A DNA stretch of 64,000 bases from positions 186,001-250,000 of the forward strand of contig NZ_JAHRGM010000001.1 of NCBI RefSeq assembly GCF_019097845.1, in the 5' to 3' direction. Both the position numbers and the translations under genes were made by a program. Of the stretch, positions 38,032 to 45,997 are shown in pieces (the stretch's first letter is position 1; each line of letters starts with the position of its first letter). Under the pieces are notes generated by a model that saw only the letters and a program-made list of their open reading frames with translations, was not told where the DNA came from and did no database searches. The stretch comes from Sphingobium sp. AS12. Lineage in GTDB: Bacteria; Pseudomonadota; Alphaproteobacteria; Sphingomonadales; Sphingomonadaceae.

Positions 38032-40020
38032 TTGCGCGCTTTGAGGACATTGCTGGAAAAGCGCTTGGCGCAAGGACCGGGGCAGGACGCCGATGTTCGG
38101 CGTAGCCTTGTCGAATCCCTGTATGCGTCTCCAACGTCCCTGACGATCGGCGCGGCCACTGGCACCGCCGTAGGCATCGTTATCAGCAGCATGAGCAACT
38201 TTCCGGCGATCCATGCGGTCGTGATCGCGGTCTGTATTGTTGCCACATTGCGCGTGATTTCCGCGGTTTTCTTCCATCGCCAGCTGGTGCGCGGCACCGC
38301 TGTGGCCTCGCGCAACTGGGAACTGGCCTATGAACTGGGCGCCTGGGCCTATGCCGGGCTGCTGGGGTTGATGGGTTTCGTGACGCTCATCGGATCGGGC
38401 AATCCGGTCATCCATATGCTCAGCGTGTCGATGGCGACGGGCTATGCAGGCGGTATCTCCGGCCGCAATGCAGGGCGCGTCCAGATCGCCATCGGGCAGG
38501 TATGCCTAGCCCTGCTGCCGACCGCGACCGGGCTATGGATGGAAGGATCGACCGGCTATCGCGTCCTGTCGGTCGCTATGGTGGCGATGGTGCTGGGTCT
38601 GGCGGAAATCAGCTCGACCACCCATCGCATCGTCGTCCAGGCGCTGATCGGCAAGCGTGACAAGTCGTTGCTGGCGGAAAAATTCGAACGACTCGCCCGC
38701 TTCGACAGTCTGACGGGGCTGGAAAACCGCATGGCGATGCAGATGCGGCTGCGCGAAATCTTCGAAACCAGCCAGAAGCGCAACGATGCCGTCGCCATCC
38801 TGTGGATGGACATTGACCGGTTCAAGGAAATTAATGATTCGCTTGGCCATATGGTCGGCGACCAGTTGCTGCGCGCGGTGGCGGAGCGGCTGGATGAGGT
38901 CGTGCAGGGCCGTGGCCGGATCGCGCGTTTTGGCGGCGATGAATTTGTCATCATCTGCGCTGATACGGACCGGGTGACGGCGGCGGCGATCGCGCAGGAA
39001 ATCATCAGCTATTTCGCCCATGGCTTCGATCTGTCGGACAATCATCTCCAAGTCACCGCCTCCATCGGCTTTGCGGTTGCGCCGCAGGACGGACGCGACA
39101 TGGACGAGCTGATGCAACATGCCGACCTGGCGCTCTACGAAGCCAAGCGGGAGGGGCGCAACCGCGCGTCCAGCTTCAACTGGTCGCTCAAGGAACGCTT
39201 CAATCGCGTCCATGAGATTGAGACCGGTCTGCGGCGCGCGCTGGAGACGAATGAACTCAAATTGCTGTTCCAGCCGATCGTCGACCTGGAAAGCGGCCAT
39301 ATCGATGCGTGCGAGGCGCTGCTGCGCTGGGATCATCCGGTGCTGGGTCCGATTTCGCCCGGCGAATTCATCCCGATCGCCGAAAGCATGGGGATGATCG
39401 AGGCGATGACCGGCTGGGTGCTGCGCGAAGCCTGTATCGCTGCGGCCTCCTGGCCTGGCGAGGTTCGCATCGCCATCAACGTGTCGCCTGCCTCATTGAA
39501 GTCGCACGACCTGCCCGGCAATGTCATCGCCGCGCTGCTGGAGACCGGCCTGCCCGCACGGCGGCTGGAGCTGGAAGTCACTGAATCTATTTTCCTGGAC
39601 GATAGCGGCCAGACCAACGCGATCCTGCGCGAATTGCAGCGCATCGGCCTGCGGTTGGCGCTCGACGATTTCGGCACCGGCTACAGCTCGCTCTCCTATC
39701 TGCGTTCCTACCGGTTCGACACGCTCAAGGTGGATCAGAGCTTCATGGCCGGGGTCAGCTCGAACGCGGAGGATCGCGCGATCGTGCGCGCCATCGGCAA
39801 CCTTGCCCGCGATCTGGCGATGGACACGGTGGCCGAAGGCATAGAGACGGCCGACCAGCTACATCACGCCCGTGAAGCCGGCTTTACCAATGTGCAGGGC
39901 TATTTGTTCAGCCGTCCGGTGACGAGCGAACGGATCGCCGAAATGATCGCCGACGGTCCGCTCGAAGGGGGCGAACGCCCCGATCCCGTCATCCACAAAC
40001 GGCCGCGGCGTCAGGCCTGA
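38032..40020 (+). CDS. Membrane GGDEF-EAL protein (c-di-GMP synthesis/breakdown)
   Basis: About 662 aa from TTG 38032; an ATG at 37903 is possible but would put an AT-rich, promoter-like stretch in the protein. Roughly residues 35-205 carry six membrane helices (such as VVIAVCIVATLRVISAVFF and WAYAGLLGLMGFVTLIG). GGDEF is intact (RFGGDEF, 301-305), so cyclase activity is possible. The EAL domain is also intact: EALLRW at 428-433, a NVSPASL motif, and DDFGTGYSS at about 545-553. Both halves may therefore be active, or one may be regulatory. It converges on a DSF-synthase-like gene, leaving 20 bases between their stops. Confidence 0.88.
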   Translation: MRALRTLLEKRLAQGPGQDADVRRSLVESLYASPTSLTIGAATGTAVGIVISSMSNFPAIHAVVIAVCIVATLRVISAVFFHRQLVRGTAVASRNWELAYELGAWAYAGLLGLMGFVTLIGSGNPVIHMLSVSMATGYAGGISGRNAGRVQIAIGQVCLALLPTATGLWMEGSTGYRVLSVAMVAMVLGLAEISSTTHRIVVQALIGKRDKSLLAEKFERLARFDSLTGLENRMAMQMRLREIFETSQKRNDAVAILWMDIDRFKEINDSLGHMVGDQLLRAVAERLDEVVQGRGRIARFGGDEFVIICADTDRVTAAAIAQEIISYFAHGFDLSDNHLQVTASIGFAVAPQDGRDMDELMQHADLALYEAKREGRNRASSFNWSLKERFNRVHEIETGLRRALETNELKLLFQPIVDLESGHIDACEALLRWDHPVLGPISPGEFIPIAESMGMIEAMTGWVLREACIAAASWPGEVRIAINVSPASLKSHDLPGNVIAALLETGLPARRLELEVTESIFLDDSGQTNAILRELQRIGLRLALDDFGTGYSSLSYLRSYRFDTLKVDQSFMAGVSSNAEDRAIVRAIGNLARDLAMDTVAEGIETADQLHHAREAGFTNVQGYLFSRPVTSERIAEMIADGPLEGGERPDPVIHKRPRRQA

Positions 40021-40040
40021 CCCGCCGCCGCGATGGCGTT

Positions 40041-41003
40041 TCAGCGCAAGCGGGTCTGCGCCGCCGCCAGCCGCCGCATCATCCGCAAGTCGCGATCGGA
40101 CAGCGACAGGGCCGTATCGGTCCATGTCTCGACAATGTCGGTCAGTTCGGCCAGCGTCAGCGGATTGACCCGTCGCCCGGCCCGGTTGATGCCGACATAA
40201 CCGGCATGGTGGGGGCTATGGTCGGCAATCCATTTGGCAGTCGCCGCCTCGCCTTCTCCCTGCTCGACGACCTGCGCGACAATGCCCATCTCGCACATTT
40301 CGTCCGCGCTATAGATGCGCCCCTCGGCAATCATCTCGCGCGCCAGCACGGGGCCGACCCGGCGCGACAGCACCGAATAGGCACCCATGCCGGGGAACAG
40401 GCCGAACAGGACTTCGGGCAGGCCGAATTTGGCCTGCCGCTCGGCGATGATGACGTCGAAGCACATCAGCGCTTCCAGCCCGCCGCCCAGCGCGTCGCCC
40501 TGCGCCAGTCCGATATTGATGATGTTCATGTCGTTGCAGTGCCAGATGCGATCGACAATCTCGCAGCAGGCGACGCCATAGCTGAGCAAGGTGGCGCGAT
40601 CGCGGCGCTGGATGCATTCGGCGAACATCTCCAGATCGCCGCCCAGATTGAACACGCCGGGGAAGCGCGACCCCAGCACCATGAATTTGAGCGGGCCATC
40701 GCGCCCGCTGCCGTCAGCGCCGCCATAGACGCGCTTGCTCTCCCGCTGCCACGCCATCGTGTCGCGAATCAGGCCCAGATTGGAATTGGGCCGTTCATGC
40801 GGGGTCATGAATGCCCACAGGGTCGCCAGTTCCTCGTCCCAGCGCACATCGATCTGGCCCAGGTCGAAAAGGGTGGAGCGGCCGGTTGGAACCGCTATTT
40901 CCGCTACGGAAAAGGCCGGTTGGTCGGTGTCGGGCGCAAAATGCTCCTCACCGGCCGTTTCGACCACGTCTCTTGCCGGACTAAACCGTCCTGAATCAAT
41001 CAT
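40041..41003 (-). CDS. Crotonase-fold DSF synthase-like protein (RpfF type)
   Basis: Protein of 320 aa from ATG 41003, which follows GGGGACGC at good spacing; an upstream ATG at 41060 is less likely. The body follows RpfF, the enzyme making diffusible signal factor (cis-2-unsaturated fatty acids): VFNLGGDLEMFAECIQRRDR, ALGGGLEALMCFDVIIAERQ and LPEVLFGLFPGMGAYSVLSR. Two Glu residues (GGGLEA, residue 177; LPEVLF, residue 197) are 20 apart, as are catalytic Glu141 and Glu161 of Xanthomonas RpfF. This supports thioesterase/dehydratase chemistry rather than simple enoyl-CoA hydration. No rpfC/rpfG gene is nearby; a GGDEF-EAL gene is. Confidence 0.85.
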   Translation of the reverse strand: MIDSGRFSPARDVVETAGEEHFAPDTDQPAFSVAEIAVPTGRSTLFDLGQIDVRWDEELATLWAFMTPHERPNSNLGLIRDTMAWQRESKRVYGGADGSGRDGPLKFMVLGSRFPGVFNLGGDLEMFAECIQRRDRATLLSYGVACCEIVDRIWHCNDMNIINIGLAQGDALGGGLEALMCFDVIIAERQAKFGLPEVLFGLFPGMGAYSVLSRRVGPVLAREMIAEGRIYSADEMCEMGIVAQVVEQGEGEAATAKWIADHSPHHAGYVGINRAGRRVNPLTLAELTDIVETWTDTALSLSDRDLRMMRRLAAAQTRLR

Positions 41004-41149
41004 CTGCGTCCCCGTTTTTCTATTCCGACTGAACAGAACAGGCTCGCATGGAGGATGCAATCAACCCCCCGCCGGTGAACAGCCCGTTAACTATTTTTGT
41101 AGGGAACTGTTGCAAACGCGTCGTCACAAATTGGCCCAAATGAGACTCC

Positions 41150-41169
41150 TTGTTGCGGATATGCAACAA
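41150..41169. promoter_or_regulatory. Inverted repeat in the AT-rich gap beside the DSF-synthase-like gene
   Basis: TTGTTGC-GGATAT-GCAACAA has seven perfect base pairs per arm and a six-base spacer. A further GTTGCAAAC is found about 40 bases to the left. The 237-base gap between the divergent DSF-synthase-like and 59-residue genes is notably AT-rich for this genome and probably holds promoters for both. The binding factor is unknown. Confidence 0.4.
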
Positions 41170-41240
41170 AATGCCCGTCCTTGGCTATTCTCGATCGTCG
41201 CTCAGGGCTTTGTTAACCTTTATTAATTAGCCAGAGTCGG

Positions 41241-41420
41241 ATGAACGACCGCGATCAGGACTCCAAATTTGTCACGCTGGCCCTCCATGACGCGGCGGGC
41301 GCGGCATGGCCGTTGCGCCTGTCGGCGGACTGCCTGCGCTTCATCGGTCCCTATCGCCGGGTCGAAGGCTTCAACATCGACGCGCTGATGCTGTTTGAAG
41401 GCGTGCGCAAGGCGGGTTGA
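41241..41420 (+). CDS. Small conserved-looking protein of unknown function
   Basis: A 59-residue frame, ATG 41241 to TGA 41420, with amino-acid use and GC3 like neighbouring genes. The sequence starts MNDRDQDSKFVTLALHDAAG and ends LMLFEGVRKAG. It has no membrane segment and no motif I recognise. It starts 18 bases after a TTAATTAG-rich stretch and ends 39 bases before tgt, so it may be co-transcribed with tgt. I am confident of coding potential but not of function. Confidence 0.55.
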   Translation: MNDRDQDSKFVTLALHDAAGAAWPLRLSADCLRFIGPYRRVEGFNIDALMLFEGVRKAG

Positions 41421-41459
41421 ACCCTTGTGCCTGCGCCCGTTCGCTCATAAACGGCGCGC

Positions 41460-42590
41460 GTGACCCAGACCCGTTTTTCCTTTTCCATCGCCGCGACTGA
41501 CGGCAAGGCGCGCACCGGCGCGATACAGATGCAGCGCGGCGAGATCCGCACGCCCGCCTTCATGCCGGTCGGCACCGCCGCCACGGTCAAGGCGATGCGC
41601 CCGGCCGAAGTGCGCGCGACCGGGGCCGATATCATCCTGGGCAATACCTATCATCTGATGCTGCGTCCCGGCGCGGAGCGCATGGCGCGGCTGGGTGGCC
41701 TGCATGGTTTCATGGGCTGGGACCGGCCGATCCTGACCGACAGTGGCGGCTATCAGGTGATGAGCCTGTCGGAACTCACCAAGATGAGCGAGCAGGGCGT
41801 CGCTTTTTCCAGCCATATCGACGGGTCCAAGCATATGCTGACCCCCGAACGGTCGATGGAAATCCAGCGGCTGCTCGACAGCGACATTGTGATGGCGTTC
41901 GACGAATGCACCAAAAATGGCTGCACCCATGATGAGGCGGCGCGGTCGATGGAGCGATCGATGCGTTGGGCCAGGCGATCGCGCGACGGTTTTGATGCAG
42001 GTGGCGACCATGCGGAGCGCGCGGCCTTGTTCGGCATCCAGCAGGGTTCGCTGGACAAAGGTTTAAGGCAGCAGTCCGCGCAGCAACTGATCGACATCGG
42101 CTTTGATGGCTATGCCGTGGGCGGTCTGGCCGTGGGGGAGGGGCAGGAGGCGATGTTCGCCACGCTCGATTTCGCGCCCGATATGCTGCCGCAGGACAAG
42201 CCGCGCTACCTGATGGGCGTGGGCAAGCCAGACGACATCGTCGGCGCGGTCGAACGCGGCATCGACATGTTCGATTGCGTGCTGCCCACCCGGTCGGGGC
42301 GCAACGGGCAGGCTTTCACCTGGGCCGGACCGCTCAACATCCGCAATGCCCGCTTTGCCGAAGATACCGGCCCGCTCGACCCGCGCTGCACCTGCCCGGT
42401 CTGCGCGACCTGGGGGCGGGCCTATCTGCATCATCTGGTGAAAGCCGGAGAGATGCTGGGCGCGATGCTGATGACCCAGCATAATATCCATTTCTACCAA
42501 TCGCTGATGCAGGCGATCCGCGACAGCATCGCTGCCGGGCAGTTCGCTACATTTGCCGCCGATTTCCGCCGGGATTATCAGCGCGCCTGA
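41460..42590 (+). CDS. tgt: tRNA-guanine transglycosylase
   Basis: Enzyme of 376 aa that swaps guanine-34 for preQ1 in queuosine-type tRNAs. [27 protein letters not shown] and [12 protein letters not shown] (with the active-site Asp of TDSGG) open the barrel; [12 protein letters not shown] and [18 protein letters not shown] (second Asp) follow. The zinc site CTCPVC plus a later Cys/His is present. The start is GTG 41460, since no in-frame ATG fits the family N-terminus. No queA gene is adjacent in the window. Confidence 0.96.
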   Translation: MTQTRFSFSIAATDGKARTGAIQMQRGEIRTPAFMPVGTAATVKAMRPAEVRATGADIILGNTYHLMLRPGAERMARLGGLHGFMGWDRPILTDSGGYQVMSLSELTKMSEQGVAFSSHIDGSKHMLTPERSMEIQRLLDSDIVMAFDECTKNGCTHDEAARSMERSMRWARRSRDGFDAGGDHAERAALFGIQQGSLDKGLRQQSAQQLIDIGFDGYAVGGLAVGEGQEAMFATLDFAPDMLPQDKPRYLMGVGKPDDIVGAVERGIDMFDCVLPTRSGRNGQAFTWAGPLNIRNARFAEDTGPLDPRCTCPVCATWGRAYLHHLVKAGEMLGAMLMTQHNIHFYQSLMQAIRDSIAAGQFATFAADFRRDYQRA

Positions 42591-42622
42591 GCGTGATGAT
42601 TTTGGCGTAAAAGCCCCAACCT

Positions 42623-42690
42623 CCGTTCGTTTCGAGCGAAGTCGAGAAACCGGCGCGCTACCGTTTCTCGACTTCGCTCGAAATGAACGG
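42623..42690. repeat. Dispersed palindromic repeat between tgt and phyP
   Basis: CCGTTCGTTTCGAGCGAAGT and CGAGAAACC are mirrored by GTTTCTCGACTTCGCTCGAA then ATGAACGG. It is a close match to 10299-10372 and 59675-59741. It sits between the convergent tgt and phyP genes. Confidence 0.85.
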
Positions 42691-42713
42691 GGCAGGGTGA
42701 AGCATTCAAAACT

Positions 42714-44321
42714 TTACGGAATGACGCTGATCTCGATCGTATAGCCGCCCGCTTCCGCATCATGGTCCAGCGGCGCGCGCAGTTGCCGCGACAGGCCGGT
42801 CAGCACCCGGCCATAACGTTCGGCCAGATGGATGGTCATCGCCTCCGACGCGCGCAGGCCGCTCGACCGCACGCTCAGCAGCGCGCGATTGTCGCGACCC
42901 GCCACGCCCCGCACCGCAATCCGCATCGCGCCATGCGGGTCGAGCATCATTGCCAGTTCGACCAGTTCGGTCAGCAGAAAGGCGATCGGCACGGCGACAT
43001 CCTGACTGATGTGCAGGTCGTCCGCGTCGATCTGAATGCCAAAGCGCCGGGCTTGTGCCGGGGCGGTGCCGCGCAGGCTGGCGGACAATTCGCTGATCAG
43101 CGGGCGCACGCCCACGCCGCGATTATCCTCCAGCTCGGCGAAATGATTGCGATGGACGACGGACAGAGCATCAACCCGCCGCTGGATCGAGGCATAGGCT
43201 TCCACCGCTTCGGGATCATGCGCGGACCGGGCGTGCAGGTTGATCAGGCTGGCGATGATCTGGAGGTTGTTCTTGACCCGGTGATGCACTTCACGGGTTA
43301 GCTTGCGCTGGGTTTCCAGCCCCTGCGCCATTTCCGCTTCATGAGTGGCGACATCTTCGCTGATCTCGCGGAAGGTTTCGCCCAGCGCGACGATCTCCTG
43401 CGCCGGAGTGCGGACCTTTTGCAGCGGCTCCAGCACTTCGCCCGGATGATAGGCCGCAACAGACCGGCGCAGCAGCACCAGCGGGCGGATCAACAGGCGA
43501 TTGACGACAAACCAGCCGACCGCCGCCGCCGCAAACCACATGACGAGTGGCAGGAAGAGCGAGAGCATCCGGGCAACCGTTGCGGGCGGATCCCGCACCG
43601 TCATGGTCAGTACGATGTCGGGCGGATCGAGCCGGGCCGACAGGCTGCTGCTATGGCCATTGATCGGCGCGCCGCCGGGACGGCTGATGACCATCCGCGC
43701 GTTACCCTGCCGCAGGGTCAGTTGCCGGTTTTGCAGCGCGGTGGCGGGATCAGCGACGCTTTCGAGATGCGCGCGCGAATAATAGGCAAAGCCCACCAAC
43801 GCGCCGTTGCGGCTGCGCACCCGGCTCACCAGAAATTGGGACGCGGGCAGCAATTGCGCGTCCTTGCCCGCGAAACGCTCGCCAATGGCGATGCCAGCGG
43901 GTTCCGAGACCGTTGATCCGCACAGGCGCTGGCCGCGCCGGTCGTAAATGTAAAAAAGCCCGCCATTGCGATCATGCGAGGTCAGGAAAAGCTCCAGCCG
44001 CTGGCAGATGCCGGTCTCGCCACCCGGGCTGGCGAGGGCGTTGACGGTCAGTTCCAGCGCTGTCCGGTCCGATTGCAGATCGGCGGTCAGCTTGCGCGCG
44101 CTCTGCGTCACCGCGACGCGTAGCAGGGCTTCCTTTTCAAGGTCGGCGGTGCGGATGGCCTGGAGCGAGGCGATGAGCGCGATCAGCCCCAACGGCAGAA
44201 GCGCCAGCGTCAGGATGAGGAACATCTTGACGCCGGTTGACCGGAAAAATCCAGCAAGCGGAACGCCCGGCGATCGGGCGGTCCCGGTGCGGGCGGCCGG
44301 AGGAAGGCTGCCCCCGTTCAT
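42714..44321 (-). CDS. phyP: PhyP-like membrane sensor protein, HisKA_2 with degenerate ATPase
   Basis: Protein of 535 aa. Helix 1 is at about 33-52 and helix 2 at about 253-274, with a periplasmic sensor between. A HAMP-like linker leads to the HisKA_2 helix REVHHRVKNNLQIIAS (His347). The catalytic part is worn: the N-box reads TELVELAMML instead of the usual ELxxNAxKH, and no DxGxG box is visible. This matches PhyP of Sphingomonas, a negative regulator of PhyR thought to work as a phosphatase (family knowledge). The gene is seven bases after nepR in the same operon. Confidence 0.85.
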   Translation of the reverse strand: MNGGSLPPAARTGTARSPGVPLAGFFRSTGVKMFLILTLALLPLGLIALIASLQAIRTADLEKEALLRVAVTQSARKLTADLQSDRTALELTVNALASPGGETGICQRLELFLTSHDRNGGLFYIYDRRGQRLCGSTVSEPAGIAIGERFAGKDAQLLPASQFLVSRVRSRNGALVGFAYYSRAHLESVADPATALQNRQLTLRQGNARMVISRPGGAPINGHSSSLSARLDPPDIVLTMTVRDPPATVARMLSLFLPLVMWFAAAAVGWFVVNRLLIRPLVLLRRSVAAYHPGEVLEPLQKVRTPAQEIVALGETFREISEDVATHEAEMAQGLETQRKLTREVHHRVKNNLQIIASLINLHARSAHDPEAVEAYASIQRRVDALSVVHRNHFAELEDNRGVGVRPLISELSASLRGTAPAQARRFGIQIDADDLHISQDVAVPIAFLLTELVELAMMLDPHGAMRIAVRGVAGRDNRALLSVRSSGLRASEAMTIHLAERYGRVLTGLSRQLRAPLDHDAEAGGYTIEISVIP

Positions 44322-44328
44322 GACTGTA

Positions 44329-44550
44329 TCAGTCCAGCTTGCTCAGCAGATCGAGCATTTCCGACGGGATATCTTCATCCACAGCGCGCTGATAGACGGT
44401 GCGCAACGCCTGGGACACATGGCCATCTTCTTTGGGGGCGGCACGGCGCTTGCGGGGTGACGAAGCGGCATGGGGGCCGCTGTCCGGGCTGGTAACGCCA
44501 TCTGGCTTACCCCCTCCCGCCGCATTACGTTCCGTCGATGAAGAAACCAA
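44329..44550 (-). CDS. nepR: Anti-sigma factor NepR
   Basis: Small protein of about 73 aa. The C-terminal core VSQALRTVYQRAVDEDIPSE then MLDLLSKLD is the NepR family motif: two helices that bind EcfG and, under stress, phospho-PhyR. The N-terminal part is Gly/Ser/Pro-rich and probably disordered. The frame has no ATG in the right place; I use TTG at 44550, seven bases after GAGGGG, but GTG farther upstream is an alternative. It is transcribed with phyP, divergent from phyR. Confidence 0.82.
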   Translation of the reverse strand: MVSSSTERNAAGGGKPDGVTSPDSGPHAASSPRKRRAAPKEDGHVSQALRTVYQRAVDEDIPSEMLDLLSKLD

Positions 44551-44873
44551 AATCAGCCCCTCTGAAGCAATATCTGACACGCCAGTCTGCCCGTATTTGC
44601 GGGATTCTTGCAGGACGTCAATTCGTCGTCCCGCGCGATTGATACAAAATTCACGATAAAATCGAAAAATCCATATGGCTGCGAAACAAATCTCGTCATT
44701 GATGGTTCCGGCGAATGAAGCATTTTTTATGCAGCCGCGCTTTTGGCGATGTTTGGGGGGACGGGGGTTGCCATGTCGGCAGGGACATTCCATCCTTTCA
44801 CACGCCACACCTCTATGCCGGCACCGATGCTTCGGAACATTACGCCCCTTATGGGCAGGGAGAAGATTTGACG
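44551..44873. promoter_or_regulatory. Divergent regulatory region between nepR and phyR
   Basis: This 323-base gap holds the promoters and leaders of both divergent transcription units. The one box I can support is the candidate EcfG site at 44685-44709 on the minus strand. A GGAAC at 44834 on the plus strand has no matching -10. The part nearest nepR (44640-44740) is AT-rich. No coding potential is evident. Confidence 0.6.
44685..44709 (-). promoter_or_regulatory. Candidate EcfG promoter for nepR-phyP
   Basis: On the minus strand GGAAC (44705-44709) is followed after 16 bases by TGTT (44685-44688). This is one base from the EcfG consensus GGAAC-N16/17-CGTT. The site is about 135 bases before the nepR start, which would give the positive feedback known for this regulon. 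Confidence 0.45.
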
Positions 44874-45665
44874 ATGTCGCTTGGACAGCAATTGCACCCC
44901 CATCTTCCGTTCCTGCGGCGCTATGCCCGCGCGTTGACCGGCAGCCAGGCGCATGGCGACGCCTATGTCCGCGCCGCGTTGGAGGCGATCGTCGCCGCGC
45001 CGGAGGAGTTCCCATCCGACGTCGATCCTCGTCTGGGCCTCTATCGCACCTTCCACGCCATCTGGTCCTCCTCCCATCTGGAGGATATTCCGGTCACGTC
45101 AGGCGGTAGTCGCGAAGCGATCGCGCAGGCGCGGCTTGCCCGTCTGACCCCGCTGCCGCGTCAGGCGCTGCTGCTGACTGCGCTCGAAGGCTTCACCGTC
45201 GACGACGTCGCCTATCTCATCGACATGGACAGCGCCGATGTGGAAGCGCTGGTCGAGGAAGCACTGAGCGAAATCGAGGCGCAGACCCGCGCCAAGGTGC
45301 TGATTATCGAGGATGAGCCGATCATCGCGATGGACATTGAAACCATCGTCCGAGATCTGGGCCATGATGTGACCGCCATCGCCGTGACGGCGGAGGATGC
45401 GGTGCGCGAAGCGCTGGCCGATCGTCCGGGGCTGGTGCTGGCCGACATTCAGCTGGCCGACGACAGCAGCGGCATTGACGCGGTGAAGGACATACTGGCT
45501 GAATTTTCGGTGCCGGTGATCTTCATCACCGCCTTCCCCGAACGGCTGCTGACGGGCGAACGGCCGGAGCCGACCTTCCTGATCACCAAGCCGTTCCAGC
45601 GGTCCACGGTGAAGGCCGCGATTTCGCAGGCGCTGTTCTTCGATGAAGCGACTGCCCCGGCCTGA
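44874..45665 (+). CDS. phyR: Anti-anti-sigma response regulator PhyR
   Basis: Master switch of the general stress response, 263 aa. Residues about 1-135 mimic an ECF sigma factor (HPHLPFLRRYARALTGSQAH for sigma-2; LTPLPRQALLLTALEGFTVD for sigma-4). A receiver follows, starting KVLIIEDEPI, with phospho-acceptor Asp191 in VLADIQLAD and Lys in FLITKPFQ. When phosphorylated the sigma-like half binds NepR and frees EcfG. ATG 44874 follows GGGAGAAG; the longer upstream frame has no similarity. Neighbours nepR, phyP and ecfG confirm the assignment. Confidence 0.95.
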   Translation: MSLGQQLHPHLPFLRRYARALTGSQAHGDAYVRAALEAIVAAPEEFPSDVDPRLGLYRTFHAIWSSSHLEDIPVTSGGSREAIAQARLARLTPLPRQALLLTALEGFTVDDVAYLIDMDSADVEALVEEALSEIEAQTRAKVLIIEDEPIIAMDIETIVRDLGHDVTAIAVTAEDAVREALADRPGLVLADIQLADDSSGIDAVKDILAEFSVPVIFITAFPERLLTGERPEPTFLITKPFQRSTVKAAISQALFFDEATAPA

Positions 45666-45692
45666 TCAACTCGGCGTTAATAACCGACTGGT

Positions 45693-45717
45693 GGAACTCC
45701 CGATCGTTGCTGGCGTT
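45693..45717 (+). promoter_or_regulatory. EcfG-dependent promoter, exact consensus
   Basis: GGAAC at 45693-45697, 16 bases, then CGTT at 45714-45717. It is an exact match to the alphaproteobacterial general stress consensus and stands 29 bases before the 43-residue gene. Transcription could also continue into ecfG, giving autoregulation. Confidence 0.8.
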
Positions 45718-45746
45718 AATGATGCGTAACGATCGGGAGATGGGCC

Positions 45747-45878
45747 ATGGTTGATCCAGAAAAGCATATCGCAACCGATGACGCGCGCGGCGGATCGACG
45801 GAGCATGTCGTGCGCTATGTGCTGGGCATCTCGCTCGCATTGGCCGTGATCGTAATGCTGTTCGTTCTTTGGCGCTGA
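45747..45878 (+). CDS. 43-residue single-pass membrane micro-protein in the stress locus
   Basis: ATG 45747 to TGA 45878. The first about 20 residues are polar (MVDPEKHIATDDARGGSTEH) and the remainder is one membrane helix, VVRYVLGISLALAVIVMLFV then LWR. A GGGAGATGGGCC stretch gives a ribosome site. It lies between phyR and ecfG, right after an exact EcfG promoter, so it should be induced by general stress. I know no function for it. Charge distribution suggests an N-in, C-out inner-membrane protein. Confidence 0.72.
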   Translation: MVDPEKHIATDDARGGSTEHVVRYVLGISLALAVIVMLFVLWR

Positions 45879-45997
45879 CGGCTCGGATTGCGGGAACTGG
45901 TTTTTGACGGCACATGATTTAGGATGCGGGCGCATTTATGGCTTTGACGATGTTGGTTCATGGGATGAGGACGGCAACCACCAAGGGGGACCTGCCC

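Noticed and set aside
44834..44856. GGAAC upstream of phyR
   Set aside because: No CGTT or close variant at 16 or 17 bases, so it is not a supported EcfG promoter.
45893..45918. GGAAC upstream of ecfG
   Set aside because: The -10 position reads ATGA or TGAT. It is too far from CGTT to call.
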